A DNA stretch of 64,000 nucleotides from Symsagittifera roscoffensis (Eukaryota > Xenacoelomorpha > Acoela > Convolutidae), in assembly GCF_963678635.1 (NCBI RefSeq), contig NC_087069.1, positions 23,982,303 through 24,046,302 on the forward strand, read 5' to 3'. The notes below the pieces were generated by a model, which was not told the DNA's origin, ran no database searches, and saw only the letters and a program-made list of their open reading frames with translations. The translations under genes were made by a program, and so were the position numbers. Positions 46,849 to 55,959 of this stretch are shown here, piece after piece (the first letter of the stretch is position 1; every line of letters begins with the position of its first letter).

Positions 46849-48245
46849 TCAGCCTATACTTAAGTAACATTTCTTATGTAAGTATACTTCTATATTGGTA
46901 TCAGAGAAGATTACGTGTATGAGCGCGTACAGTTCCCGAGGATGCAGTCGTCCTCTGTTCGGATCGTACACTGGACGCGAGAGCTCCTTCATTTCCCTTT
47001 CCACAAGGAAGTCTCTCAACCTCGTCAAGGACAAGACTTTCCAGGTTTTCCGGGTCCACGGGCCGCTTCTCCGTCGCCCGTGTCACTAAGAAACATAGTT
47101 TTTTTCCCGCTATCTGTGACGCCGCCGGAGGCAAGGTTGCTACGCTCCCGATTCCAGGTCTTTGCTTCCAAACGAATTCTATGTTTTTATATTCCCTCTT
47201 AAAATCCTCTGCTAAAGCTGTCCTTAAACTCATGTCTGCTGTGATTGCTATCGCACATGTTCTATTTGTGAGCATGAAATCGCTGTCCGTTAGTATTATG
47301 CTACTTGAATATTCATTTGGTAAGTTGAAATATGACTCAACTACCCTCCCTATGTCCGGTTTCTTAGTGTCTTCGCCTGTTTCTGCTTCTAAATTTCCTG
47401 TCTCTCTTGCTATTCCTAAATTTTTTATTAATAAATTTTCAGTGTGGGTAAGTCCTACCCCCACTCCCAGGACAAAAACATCCATCGACGTCCCCGTCGA
47501 TCGCATACCGGATATCAAGTCGAGGTTGGAAGCCGGAAGGAGTAGTCGCCCCTCCTGGGCAGCCCAGGAAGGATCTTCTCGTTCGGTTTTCCTGTATTTC
47601 ATGCTTTCACGATCTACATCTTGAATCGTGACACTGGTCTGCTATGGGTCCGACGTCATTTCGTTCAGCCATTCCAAGACACGCAGATTTAACAACTCTT
47701 GTTTTAGGATTGCTGTTGCTCGTCGTCGAATTCTACTCCGAGTTTCGACCGGTCATCGACCCACTCATTGTCGTGATCATCGACTATGTCAATGTCCTGT
47801 GACACAGTTATTTCTTCTAGACCCACTACTTCTTCCCCTATCTTCTTTAGGTCTATCCTGTCCACTACAAAATCGTCGCCGTAACGTTTATATTTCCTCT
47901 TGGATCTTGTCCTGTCATTATGTCGAGTCTGTATCGTGATCGGAAGATCCGGTTCCGTTCCAAGTTCTTGGGAACCTCCCTTTGTTCAGGGTCTTGCCAG
48001 TCCTTTTCTACGTAGGGTAAAGTTTCATCGTCTGCTTCAATCACTTCATTTGGATCCAGGTCCAATGGTGTACTTGTTCCTTCCTTTATGACATCACTTC
48101 CATCGTTCTTTTCCCTGGTGCCCTTCTCGTTGACCTCACAAGCAGGGTCCATCATTAGATAATCCCCCTCTTCCATGTCTGCAGGTATACTCCAATCTTC
48201 TGTCGATGGATTGTGTGGTGTAACATTCGCCCAAATACTACACAG
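46849..48245 (-). pseudogene. Pol C-terminus with macro-like domain, left copy
   Basis: Begins inside the region after integrase (EEGDYLMMDPACEVNEKGTR, 48,176 downwards). An acidic linker follows (EVIEADDETLPYVEKDWQDP), then a macro-like domain (46,849 to about 47,370): CAIAITADMSLRTALAEDFK, GIGSVATLPPAA, KLCFLVTRATEKRPVDPENL, then after a 4-5-nt deletion LRDFLVEREMKELSRPVYDP, NRGRLHPRELYALIHVIF and IEVYLHKK. Block order and spacing resemble the TARG1/OARD1-type ADP-ribose-binding macro fold. The element is truncated at about 48,245, where the terminal segment of the neighbouring copy starts. At least two frame breaks. Confidence 0.6.
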
Positions 48246-48269
48246 CGACAGAGCGTAGAAAAAGTACCT

Positions 48270-48985
48270 ATTAACGACTGGCAGGCGTCAGTTACCTTAA
48301 TCCTACTCGTTTTCCACCGTCTCGACCTTGCCAGTTGATTTTCTGGTCTGTTTTAGGGCTAAGTAAAAATTTACTATTTTTAGGCCATCAGTCAAACGAC
48401 TTTTGATCAGCTTTCGTTTACATGCGAACACAACCACTTAGCTGAGTCTCGGATCCTCAGACCACGTGATTGCTCTTAAAAACACGGCTCGAATACCCTA
48501 TTTTATTATATTTTTGGTGACAGTTCTATATTAAATCCATTTGAGATAGATTGACCCTTTCCTCTTCCTAGCTACTCATATTCTAAAATATCAAACAATA
48601 CCGGTGTTAATTAAAAATTATACGGCATCAGAGTAGCTAAAAAGTTCGTTTACTATAGTCTTTCGCCATATATCAGTCTCTGGTGGACCAAGCCTCCGCT
48701 TCCGTGTTTTCCTCGACATAACGTCGTTATCACTCCCAATTCGTGGCACGAGAGGGTACCGCTCTATTTTCCTTCCCCACTGAAGCCTCCTTTCCCACTA
48801 ATTTCTTCCACTAAGGGTCTTATAGTGCGTGATTGTCACGATAAGAGGCTTCGTTTTTTTTTGTGTTAACGTGCGACTGTTTACCACTATATTTGCTGTT
48901 GTTCTTACTTTTTCAACTTTTTCAGTCAAAATGGCCGTTTTTTTCTATTTCTGAGAAAAACTCGTTCGTTAATCGAAATTTTGAA
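48270..48985 (-). repeat. LTR-like terminal segment of the right large retroelement copy
   Basis: Non-coding, homologous to 35,745-36,450 in the same order and orientation. It lies 40 bp past the end of ORF3 in this copy. On its other side it abuts the truncated pol of the left copy at about 48,245, so the two elements are joined head to tail here. Exact LTR termini, primer-binding site and polypurine tract were not identified. Confidence 0.5.
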
Positions 48986-49023
48986 AAAAAAAATTTCGAC
49001 CCAGAATATTTCGACCCTCCTTC

Positions 49024-49690
49024 TCAGCTTTTTTTCGTCGTTAGGGCCTTTAACCGTTCTTTCACATTTCGTTCTAGGTCAGCTCTTAAGTTCTCTTTCT
49101 TCTCATCTTCAGTTACACAAGGCGCTCCAGCTACTCGCCTCACCGCCGTGGTGACCGTGTTTCTGTGCGTTAGAAATGCTCTCCTATAGGCTCCCGGTCC
49201 TATATCTAGCTGGAAAAATTGATAAGCTTCCGTGTTCCTCGACATGTGACGCTTCACGCGTTCATACATCCATGACGTCATCACTGCGCGGAACCAAGGC
49301 ATCAAACTTTGCCTTGACCATATTTTTTCAATGGCTCTGGGTATTCTCAGAACCTTGCAGGTGGTTCTGAAAAGATCCAATTCACGGCGCATCTTCACGT
49401 TGCTCAGCTGCTCAGGAGTCGGCATGGCCGTCTCCTCTTCACTCGTACCCGCGTTAGCCTCCAATCATCTCACTGCCAGCATGGCACTAGCCACCACGAT
49501 TGACACCTGTTGATTCTGATCGGGCAACCCCGTAGAGTACAACTCCTCCACGTCTCATACTAGCATCAGATTCCCGCGTTTGGGGTACCATAACGTCTGC
49601 GCCAAGCAGTGGCAAGGATACTCCCCATGGGTTCTCACTATGTTCCTTCGGGTCAGATACCCTGAGGCTCCCAGTTGCTCTCCGGAGTCA
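49024..49690 (-). pseudogene. ORF3 C-terminal remnant, right copy, fused to ORF2 by deletion
   Basis: Blocks THGEYPCHCLAQT, QVSIVVASAMLAVR-stop-LEANAG and LDLFRTTCKVLRIPRAIEKI are homologous to the last part of ORF3 in the left copy (THDEFPCRCLLQT, ITIVIVGFMMAIRWLEAH, LDLFETMCKILNIAMEVKKI). A TGA replaces the Trp codon of the other copy. The C-terminus is basic and helical (DLERNVKERLKALTTKK). Upstream homology switches to ORF2 near 49,690. Confidence 0.65.
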
Positions 49691-50560
49691 CTGGTGCTCT
49701 CGAGACGTCGTTGGTTCCCAGCATTATTACCAGCGTATCCAGGTGATCTTCGCTCTGGAATTCCATCATCTTGATGACCTGAGCCACTGAGGCTCCTCCA
49801 AACGACATAGTGGTAGTCTGACCATAGACGAAGATCTCATTCAGATCGCTCGCCAAACTGTCTCCTATGGTCAAGTGGCGAGACCCTGGGGGAATTACCC
49901 GGTCGCTCGTAGCGGGGTTCCAGCTCATGTCATTCAGGCAAGCTCCAGGATGCTCCGCGGCCACTTGCGTGAACTGGTGACGTGCCATCAGATTCTTCCT
50001 AACGTCTACCACGCGGTACTTTTGAAAGGTTCCGCCATGCGCAGTCCCCCAGGACGCTACCGTGCGGGGTGCTCGCTCCAAGCTATTGGATGAATGATCA
50101 CGACGTTGGGAAGGAACGATCCTACCCAATATCCGCCCGGTGGTTCTGTTAATCTCATCCATTGTTGCTCTGGCCACTTGATTGAATGATTCTTGGAACT
50201 GAGGAGCGAGATAGGTGTCAGAAGGGTCTGGTATCGTGTTCCTCTGACTGGGAGCAGACTGTTGTGTCTGCTGAGGAGCCTCGGGCCCTCTCGATGTACA
50301 CTGCTCCTGTACTCTTGTCTTGGGGCGTGTGTCGCTGGATCCCTCCGAGGATTTCATTGTCGCCAGAACTTCCTGTGAAACTTGGCTCACCTTTGCCATA
50401 TACAGCTTCTTCAGGTGCTTTATTTCATCCTCCTTGTGGGCCACCTGCAGTTCTTCGTATTTCTTTTTCCATTCGTCTCTTTCTCGAGCTATCCTGGAGT
50501 TAGCCCTATCCTGGAGCTAGCCCTATACTCCTGAAGTTTGGCACACAGCTCGCGCTGATC

Positions 50561-50608
<48 letters not shown>

Positions 50609-51097
50609 CGTCTCAATCGTCTCTGACGTCTGGATTTCTATTTTGTCCACCCTCACTCTCTTCGGAGGAGGAGCAGCTGTTGGAGAGTCGACCGAATGTG
50701 TCGGGCCTGGCCCATCACGTTGTCTTTTCGCTCCGATGAGCGGCTGCGCAGGTTGGATCGGCAAGGGCATCTCACCTAGCCGGTGGTCCCTCTGTTCACC
50801 CAGTCCTAGCTCACGTGCCAGGTCGTGGCCAGACATTTCTCCACGCCGCTATCTCATCAGTCGGTTTAGACCTCTCTCGGCGCTCCCGGACTCACCGAAG
50901 GCCAAAATCAACACCACTTCTGTTGGGCAATTCCCTCGACCCTCTCGTCCCAACGCATTGAGGAGCGCGACCACAAACATCGCCAGCCCCGGGTCTTCTC
51001 GTGTAAAGTCACAATCGATCAGCCGCTGATAGATCTCGTCTAGAGTCGCTCCTAGACTCGCTGAGAGGAATTCCGTTAGTTCATTTGTGTCACCCAT
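49690..51097 (-). pseudogene. Large-element ORF2: coiled coil plus truncated SGNH hydrolase, right copy
   Basis: Starts at ATG 51,097 (MGDTNELTEFLSASLGATLD), parallel to the left copy. Then comes a basic Pro-rich region (APPPKRVRVDKIE) and a charged Arg-Glu repeat produced by a (TC)n run (50,569-50,602). A 17-bp tandem duplication at 50,490-50,523 shifts the frame. The second half (49,653-50,444) carries EIKHLKKLYMAKVSQVSQEV, then hydrolase block I LTIGDSLASDL, Gly block SFGGASVAQV and block III VIMLGTNDVSR. The catalytic Asp-x-x-His block is missing because an internal deletion joins this ORF to the end of ORF3. Confidence 0.75.
50490..50602. repeat. 17-bp tandem duplication and (TC)n microsatellite inside ORF2
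   Basis: TATCCTGGAGYTAGCCC occurs twice in tandem at 50,490-50,523; 17 is not a multiple of three, which explains the frame break. A (TC)n run at 50,569-50,602 encodes alternating Arg-Glu on the minus strand. Confidence 0.85.
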
Positions 51098-51568
51098 TTC
51101 TCATCGTGTTGATTCTTGTTGTCGTGTAGTTTCTTCCGGCTCGTTTGATTCAATGAATTCAATAAACAATTTCTGATCAATCAAGATCTAAAAAACAGGT
51201 CGCGACTGAAAACCATCATTTTTGGATCAAACATCATTCAAATCTTTAAAAATCCTTCATTGAAATTCTCTTCTCAATTCTGATTTAAAAATTTAGCGAC
51301 AAGGTGGATCGTCCACCTGTATCTTTGTCAGGGTAGCACAAATGAGCGCTGTCACCTTGATTACCTGGAGTATTCTAGTTCCTTTATGACACAAAACATA
51401 AAACATATCCTAACAATAACATAACACATAAACATCACACATCTACACTATCACATAAAAACATAATCCCTAATATTGTACCTAAAACCTAATCCTAATC
51501 TAAAACTTGATACTAATTCTTATCAAGTGAACTTAATAAAAACCACTTATCACCAAATGCAATTCCTA
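51098..51568. promoter_or_regulatory. Conserved spacer between pol and ORF2, right copy
   Basis: About 470 bp non-coding, AT-rich, matching 46,463-46,848 in several blocks (GATCAATCAAGATCTAAAAAACAGG and AACATAACACATAAACATC). It may hold a promoter or splice signal for ORF2. Nothing specific was recognised. Confidence 0.35.
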
Positions 51569-52220
51569 GCATATGATCAGATAGTATTTTTTATGTAAGT
51601 AAACCTCTATGTCAGTTTCTGAAAATATCACATGTAAAAGGGCGTACAACTCTCGCCGATGTAGCTTTCCCCTATTAGGATCATATATTGGTAATGAAAG
51701 AGAGGTCACTCCTCCAAAAAAAAATCCCTAAGTCGAGTCAAGGCCAATACCAAGCTCACTGGATCTACGTGTTGCTATCAGTGGCCTTGGTAACCAGGAA
51801 ACACAAATTATTCCCTGGTATCTGTGATGCAACAGGGGGCAGCGCTATCATCCCTCCCACACCAGGCCTCTGTTTCCATAAAAATTCGATGTTCTTATAC
51901 TCTCTTTTGAAATCAGCCGCTAGTGCTGTTTTGATGCTTACGTCCGCGGTTATCGCTATAGCACACGTGCGTTCCGTGAGTATGAAATCGCCTTCCGTTA
52001 TGACGATATTGTTTGATTAGTGGTTCGGTAGGTCAAAGTACGATTCAAAAATTCGTCCAAAAGGTGGTTTTTTAGCATTCTCGCCCTCTGTCTCTAGTTC
52101 TCCGGTTTCTCTTGCCAATTTCAATTTTTTATTATCAGATTTTCGGTGTGGGTGAGTCCTATCCCCACTCCCCGGAAAAAAAAATATCCATCGACGTCCC
52201 CGTCGATCGCCCAAAGTCTA
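51566..52220 (-). pseudogene. Macro-like domain at the C-terminus of pol, right copy
   Basis: Broken copy of the domain at 46,849-47,370. Blocks: NNIVITEGDFILTERTCAIA, ITADVSIKTALAADFKREYK, GVGGMIALPPVASQ, NNLCFLVTKAT, then in another frame TSLSLPIYDPNRGKLHRREL and YALLHVIFSETDIEVYLHKK, ending at a TAG (51,566-51,568). Differences from the left copy are mostly conservative. An in-frame TAA at about 52,017-52,019 replaces the Tyr of the other copy, and a T-tract frameshift lies near 52,185. Inferred role: binding or removing ADP-ribose; catalytic competence cannot be judged. Confidence 0.6.
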
Positions 52221-52827
52221 GGAGGAGATCGAGGTTGGATTGTTGAACTCGTAGAGGACCATCTGGGGCGACCCAGTTGGACTCGGTATTGTCAAGACTG
52301 ACGTATTTGATGCCGTCTCTATCGACGTCCTGAATCGTCAAGATCGTCTCTTTTGGATCTATCGGCAGATCATGGAGCCATTCGAGCACCCGCAAATTCG
52401 TTAATTCTTGCTCATGAGTCTGTTCCGCTTCTGGTTCGAACTCCACTTCCGGTTCTGATCGATCGTCGATCCAATCCTGATCCATGTCATTCACCAAGTC
52501 GATTTCTTCTAGCACCGCCACTTCGTCCGGTCCTACCAGCGAGTCCATCATATCACTTACAAATATCCTATCTACGACGAAATCCTCGCCGTACGGATTG
52601 TATTTCTTCTTGTTTTTTCCACTCTTGCTCTGGCGTGTTTCCATGGTGAGAGGAAAGTTCGGCTGTATTCCTTTGTCAATTTCGATTTGTTCCGGGCAGT
52701 CCCAGTATTCCTCGGCATAAGGTAGAGTTTCATCGTCCACCTCTACTCGCTCGGTCAACTCCAGATCCAGTGGTAGGTCGCAATCGTCCACCACCTCATT
52801 CCCGTCGTTTTTGTCGCGAGTACCCTT
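52221..52827 (-). pseudogene. Acidic linker between integrase and macro-like domain, right copy
   Basis: Acidic stretch VEVDDETLPYAEEYWDCPEQ, a basic patch SKSGKNKKKYNPYGEDFVVD, more acidic sequence (DQDWIDDRSEPEVEFEPEAE) and the segment LRVLEWLHDLPIDPKETILT. The left copy has the same order. An in-frame TAA near 52,828 separates it from integrase, where the left copy reads Glu. Its length and charge suggest a disordered connector. Confidence 0.6.
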
Positions 52828-54516
52828 TTAATTCACCTCACAAGCAGGGTCCACTATCAAATAGTCTCCCTCTTGCATGTCCGCTGGGATGCACCAGTCC
52901 TCTGATGAGGCATTCTGTGGTTTGACGTTTTCGTAACGAGCTGCTCTTCCTGTGCTCAGCCGATAAAACCGACATCCTTGGTGAACCTCTGTTATCTGAA
53001 ATGGACCACGCCATTTCTTTAAAAATTTCTTGGTTCCTTTTGGTGGAACCACTTCCTGGAATACCCAGACGTAGTCGCCAACTGAGTAGACTTTTGCATC
53101 GGCTGTCCTTTTATCAAACCTCCTTTTTTGTCTAATTTGCGCCTGTTGCGTGTTCCTCCTGCATAAGTCATTGAGGACCTGCTGTCTTCTAATAACATCC
53201 CGCATGTACGTTTGCGGTGCTGTTCTCTTCCCCTTATATTCAGAGTAGAAAAACATCAACGGAAGCGCTTTTTCTTGACCCTTTAGCATCATGTGCGGAC
53301 TTATTCCCGTGGTGGAATGCTCCGTGCTGTTGTAAGCACCCATCACTTGCGGCAAGTGCTTGTCCCAGTCATCCATGTAGCGTGAGCAATAGACTCTCAG
53401 CATGGATACCAGTGTGCGATTTTGCATCTCGCCATTCGTTTGCGGGTGATAAGTGGTCGAGTGGGCCTGCGCTACCTGCGACCTTTTCATTAACTCCCTC
53501 GTGAGATCACCCACGAATGCTTTGCCATTGTTCGATTGGAATGTGATGGGGCAGCCATGCCTCGCTATCCACACATTTATCAAAGGATCGTATGTTTCTT
53601 CCGCCGATGCTGTCATGCAGGGTGCTGCCTCCGCATACTTCGTAAAATGGTCGATCATTACCAGCACCTGATTATAGCCCGTTGCTGTCATGCAGATTTT
53701 CTGATGATCAATTTGCACCACTTCGTTGAATCCCGACGACTCTATTGACTGTAGGGGGAACCTTAGTTTCCTGGGATCCTTCGCCTGCTAACATGACAGG
53801 CACGCGGCGATCCACTTCTCACAAGCCTTCTTCGATCCCGGCCATTCGAATCGTTTCTGTATCCTGTTGTACACTTTGTCCACGCCTTGATGGCCCATCT
53901 GATCATGTGAGCGAAAGAGCAATTCGGTCTGGTACAACTGTGGTAATACTATCGAAATGTTTTTATAAGGGACCTTGTCCTCCTCTTTACGTTTACAAGC
54001 TACGATTCCGTCCTTATTCAGGTACAACAAGTCTTTTCTCTTCAGGTAGAATTGCTTCAAGATCTTGTAGCTGTCTTCTTCCAAGTCTCCCTTGTCAGGT
54101 GCTCCATTCTCGATCCATCTCTTCAGACTGCTCGTCATTTTATCATTTCGTTGAGACCTTAGGAGATCCGACAGCCTGTACCTGGCTTTCAAATACGTCT
54201 TTACCACGTTCATTTGCCCACTCATTATTTCCGGAGCATGAGCATCGTCCATCAACTTGAAACACCATATCTTTTTCAAAGGCGTCGCTTCCTGCACAGA
54301 TGGTTCCAGATTGGTACGGACGACCCTACCATGTGGCAGCAATCTGGTTGAGCGTTTCGAAACTGCTATCAGCTCGAGCTCATCTGCGGCATTATCTACC
54401 ACAGTGCCCTCTTCATCTGAGGTGTACCTGTCCCTGTCTGGATCCTGGTGCGTTTCTCGGTCCAGCCTGCGCTGCTTCCAGTCCACCAACAAAGAGGGGA
54501 TTGCGATCTCCGACAT
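52828..54516 (-). pseudogene. Ty3/gypsy integrase, right copy
   Basis: The N-terminal zinc-binding part has H-x4-H in SHDQMGHQG and C-x2-C in ACLSC, followed by an amber TAG (about 53,785). The catalytic core (52,828-53,721) has a first Asp in VQIDHQKI. The second catalytic Asp is replaced by Asn in FQSNNGKAF, the position where gypsy integrases have S-D. The Glu lies in YHPQTNGEMQNRTL, which looks two residues shorter than usual. C-terminal part: KVYSVGDYVWVFQ and KKWRGPFQITEVHQG, a chromodomain-free GPF/Y-like module. Intact, it would insert element DNA into chromosomes. The D-to-N change alone should abolish activity. Confidence 0.9.
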
Positions 54517-55005
54517 ATCGGAATTGGAAGTTGTTTCAGATGTGTTGTCCCAGGACTGGGGCCTCGAGTCAACACTTGAGCAGACTGATTCCCCAACATA
54601 CTATTCCAAGTTGTCTGAGATGTTTCTCGAGTCCCCGGACAAAACTCTGTCCATTAGTCGCTTTGAATCCGACTCCCCGGACAAAATTTTGCCCCTAGGT
54701 GGTCTCGTCAACCTCTTCCCGGACAAGTCGTCCTGCACGGGCTCAAAGGTGTCAGACTCCTCAGACAAGTCGTCCTTGACGGGCTCGAAGGTATCAGACT
54801 CCCCGGACAATGTCTCGTCCCCGGACGAACAATCTGGGATCGGCTCGTATTCTTCTCTTGCATCCGTGAAATGCACTTTCCTCGCGAAGCTAGATCTCGA
54901 CTTGATCCTGACTTCATTACGTCGCCAATCCGTGTTATTTGGTTTTTGCGGAATCGGTGCCAAAAAGCTAGAAATCGTGTGTCCCGGATTCCGGAACACA
55001 CGCAT
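54517..55005 (-). pseudogene. Ser/Asp-rich segment upstream of integrase
   Basis: Minus-strand reading with imperfect repeats such as SGESDTFEPVKDDLSEESDT and a preceding basic start. It precedes integrase where reverse transcriptase/RNase H would normally be, so pol is truncated here at about 55,005 and joined to palindromic repeat DNA. Whether these residues were native to pol or belong to another sequence is unclear. Confidence 0.45.
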
Positions 55006-55330
55006 TTTCTTTGATAATTTTAGATTCCGTGGATTCCTAATTCAAACCAGTTTGTATGTGACCAGCTTTTGTCATGGATTCTGGGACAGCTAAAACCACC
55101 AATTTTGTGGCCCATCCCGGAATCCATGACAAAAACCATGGAATCCGATACCATATTAAAACGCATTAAAAAACGGTTTTACCATGGATTCCTGGGCTTT
55201 TGGCTTCTGCGTGTTCTGGAAACCGGGACTTTACCAAGGGACCGGATTCCATGACATTTTACAACAATTATCACTATACAAAATTAGAAATGTTTAGTGT
55301 TTTGCCATGGATTCCGTGATTAACACAACT
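54977..55330. repeat. Cluster of palindromes built on CCATGGATTCC
   Basis: Several nested inverted repeats. CGTGTGTCCCGGATTCCGGAACACACG is nearly self-complementary (54,977-55,003). TTTTGTCATGGATTC (about 55,067) pairs with GAATCCATGACAAAA (about 55,119). CCATGGAATCC (about 55,136) pairs with GGATTCCATG (about 55,243). A further CCATGGATTCC lies near 55,188, and another at 55,307. The motif CCGGAATCCATG is shared with the foldback element at 62 kb. Confidence 0.7.
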
Positions 55331-55334
55331 GTTA

Positions 55335-55445
55335 ATGATACCATGATTAACAAAAGAAATCTTTTAGTGACTTAAGTGACTTCTTTCTGTTTATGATACC
55401 ATGATTAACAAAAGAAATCTTTTAGTGACGTAAGTGACTTCTTTC
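55335..55445. repeat. 58-bp tandem repeat, two copies
   Basis: The unit starting ATGATACCATGATTAACAAAAGAAATCTTTTAGTGAC begins at 55,335 and again at 55,393, with one or two differences. A TATACTGTATAC-rich low-complexity run follows at about 55,470-55,545. No gene in 55,331-55,935. Confidence 0.8.
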
Positions 55446-55959
55446 GAAAAGAAAGAGGTTAAAAAACTATTGTATACTCTATACAGTTCAACTGTATCAC
55501 TCTATACTGTATACTATATACTCTATACTGTATACTGTAAATACAGATTTTTCAATTAAATTAGTTTCACTAGTTTTACATGTATTTGATGTTCATGTTG
55601 TAGAACAACAATATTCATTCTTCTAGAACATTTAAAATGTACAGGATTTCGGCATGCATTTTTTAAAACAGGTAATTGTAACCGTTACCAAAACGTGACA
55701 ATGGGGACCATTTGTCATTTACAGGATTTCAGCATTCTAGCAAATATTATAATTAATATATTTTAACTAGTTTCATTTGATGTTCAACATTTGAAGTTCA
55801 GAAAAACAGCCTGTGAGTTGAATATGAATACTACTCCTGATTATTCAACACTAAAACTTGAGTCTCATAAACTATTCAACACTTAAGCTTGAGTCTCATA
55901 ATAGGATAAGTTAGTAACTTGTTGTCAGAAAAAGTTTGCACAGCTCAGTGTCAAGATTC

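Noticed and set aside
51688-52020. 110-codon plus-strand ORF
   Set aside because: Antisense shadow of the macro-like domain conserved on the minus strand.
53745-55093. Plus-strand ORFs of 171 and 278 codons
   Set aside because: Antisense to integrase and its upstream Ser/Asp-rich segment; the Ser-rich repeats arise from the complementary repeat.
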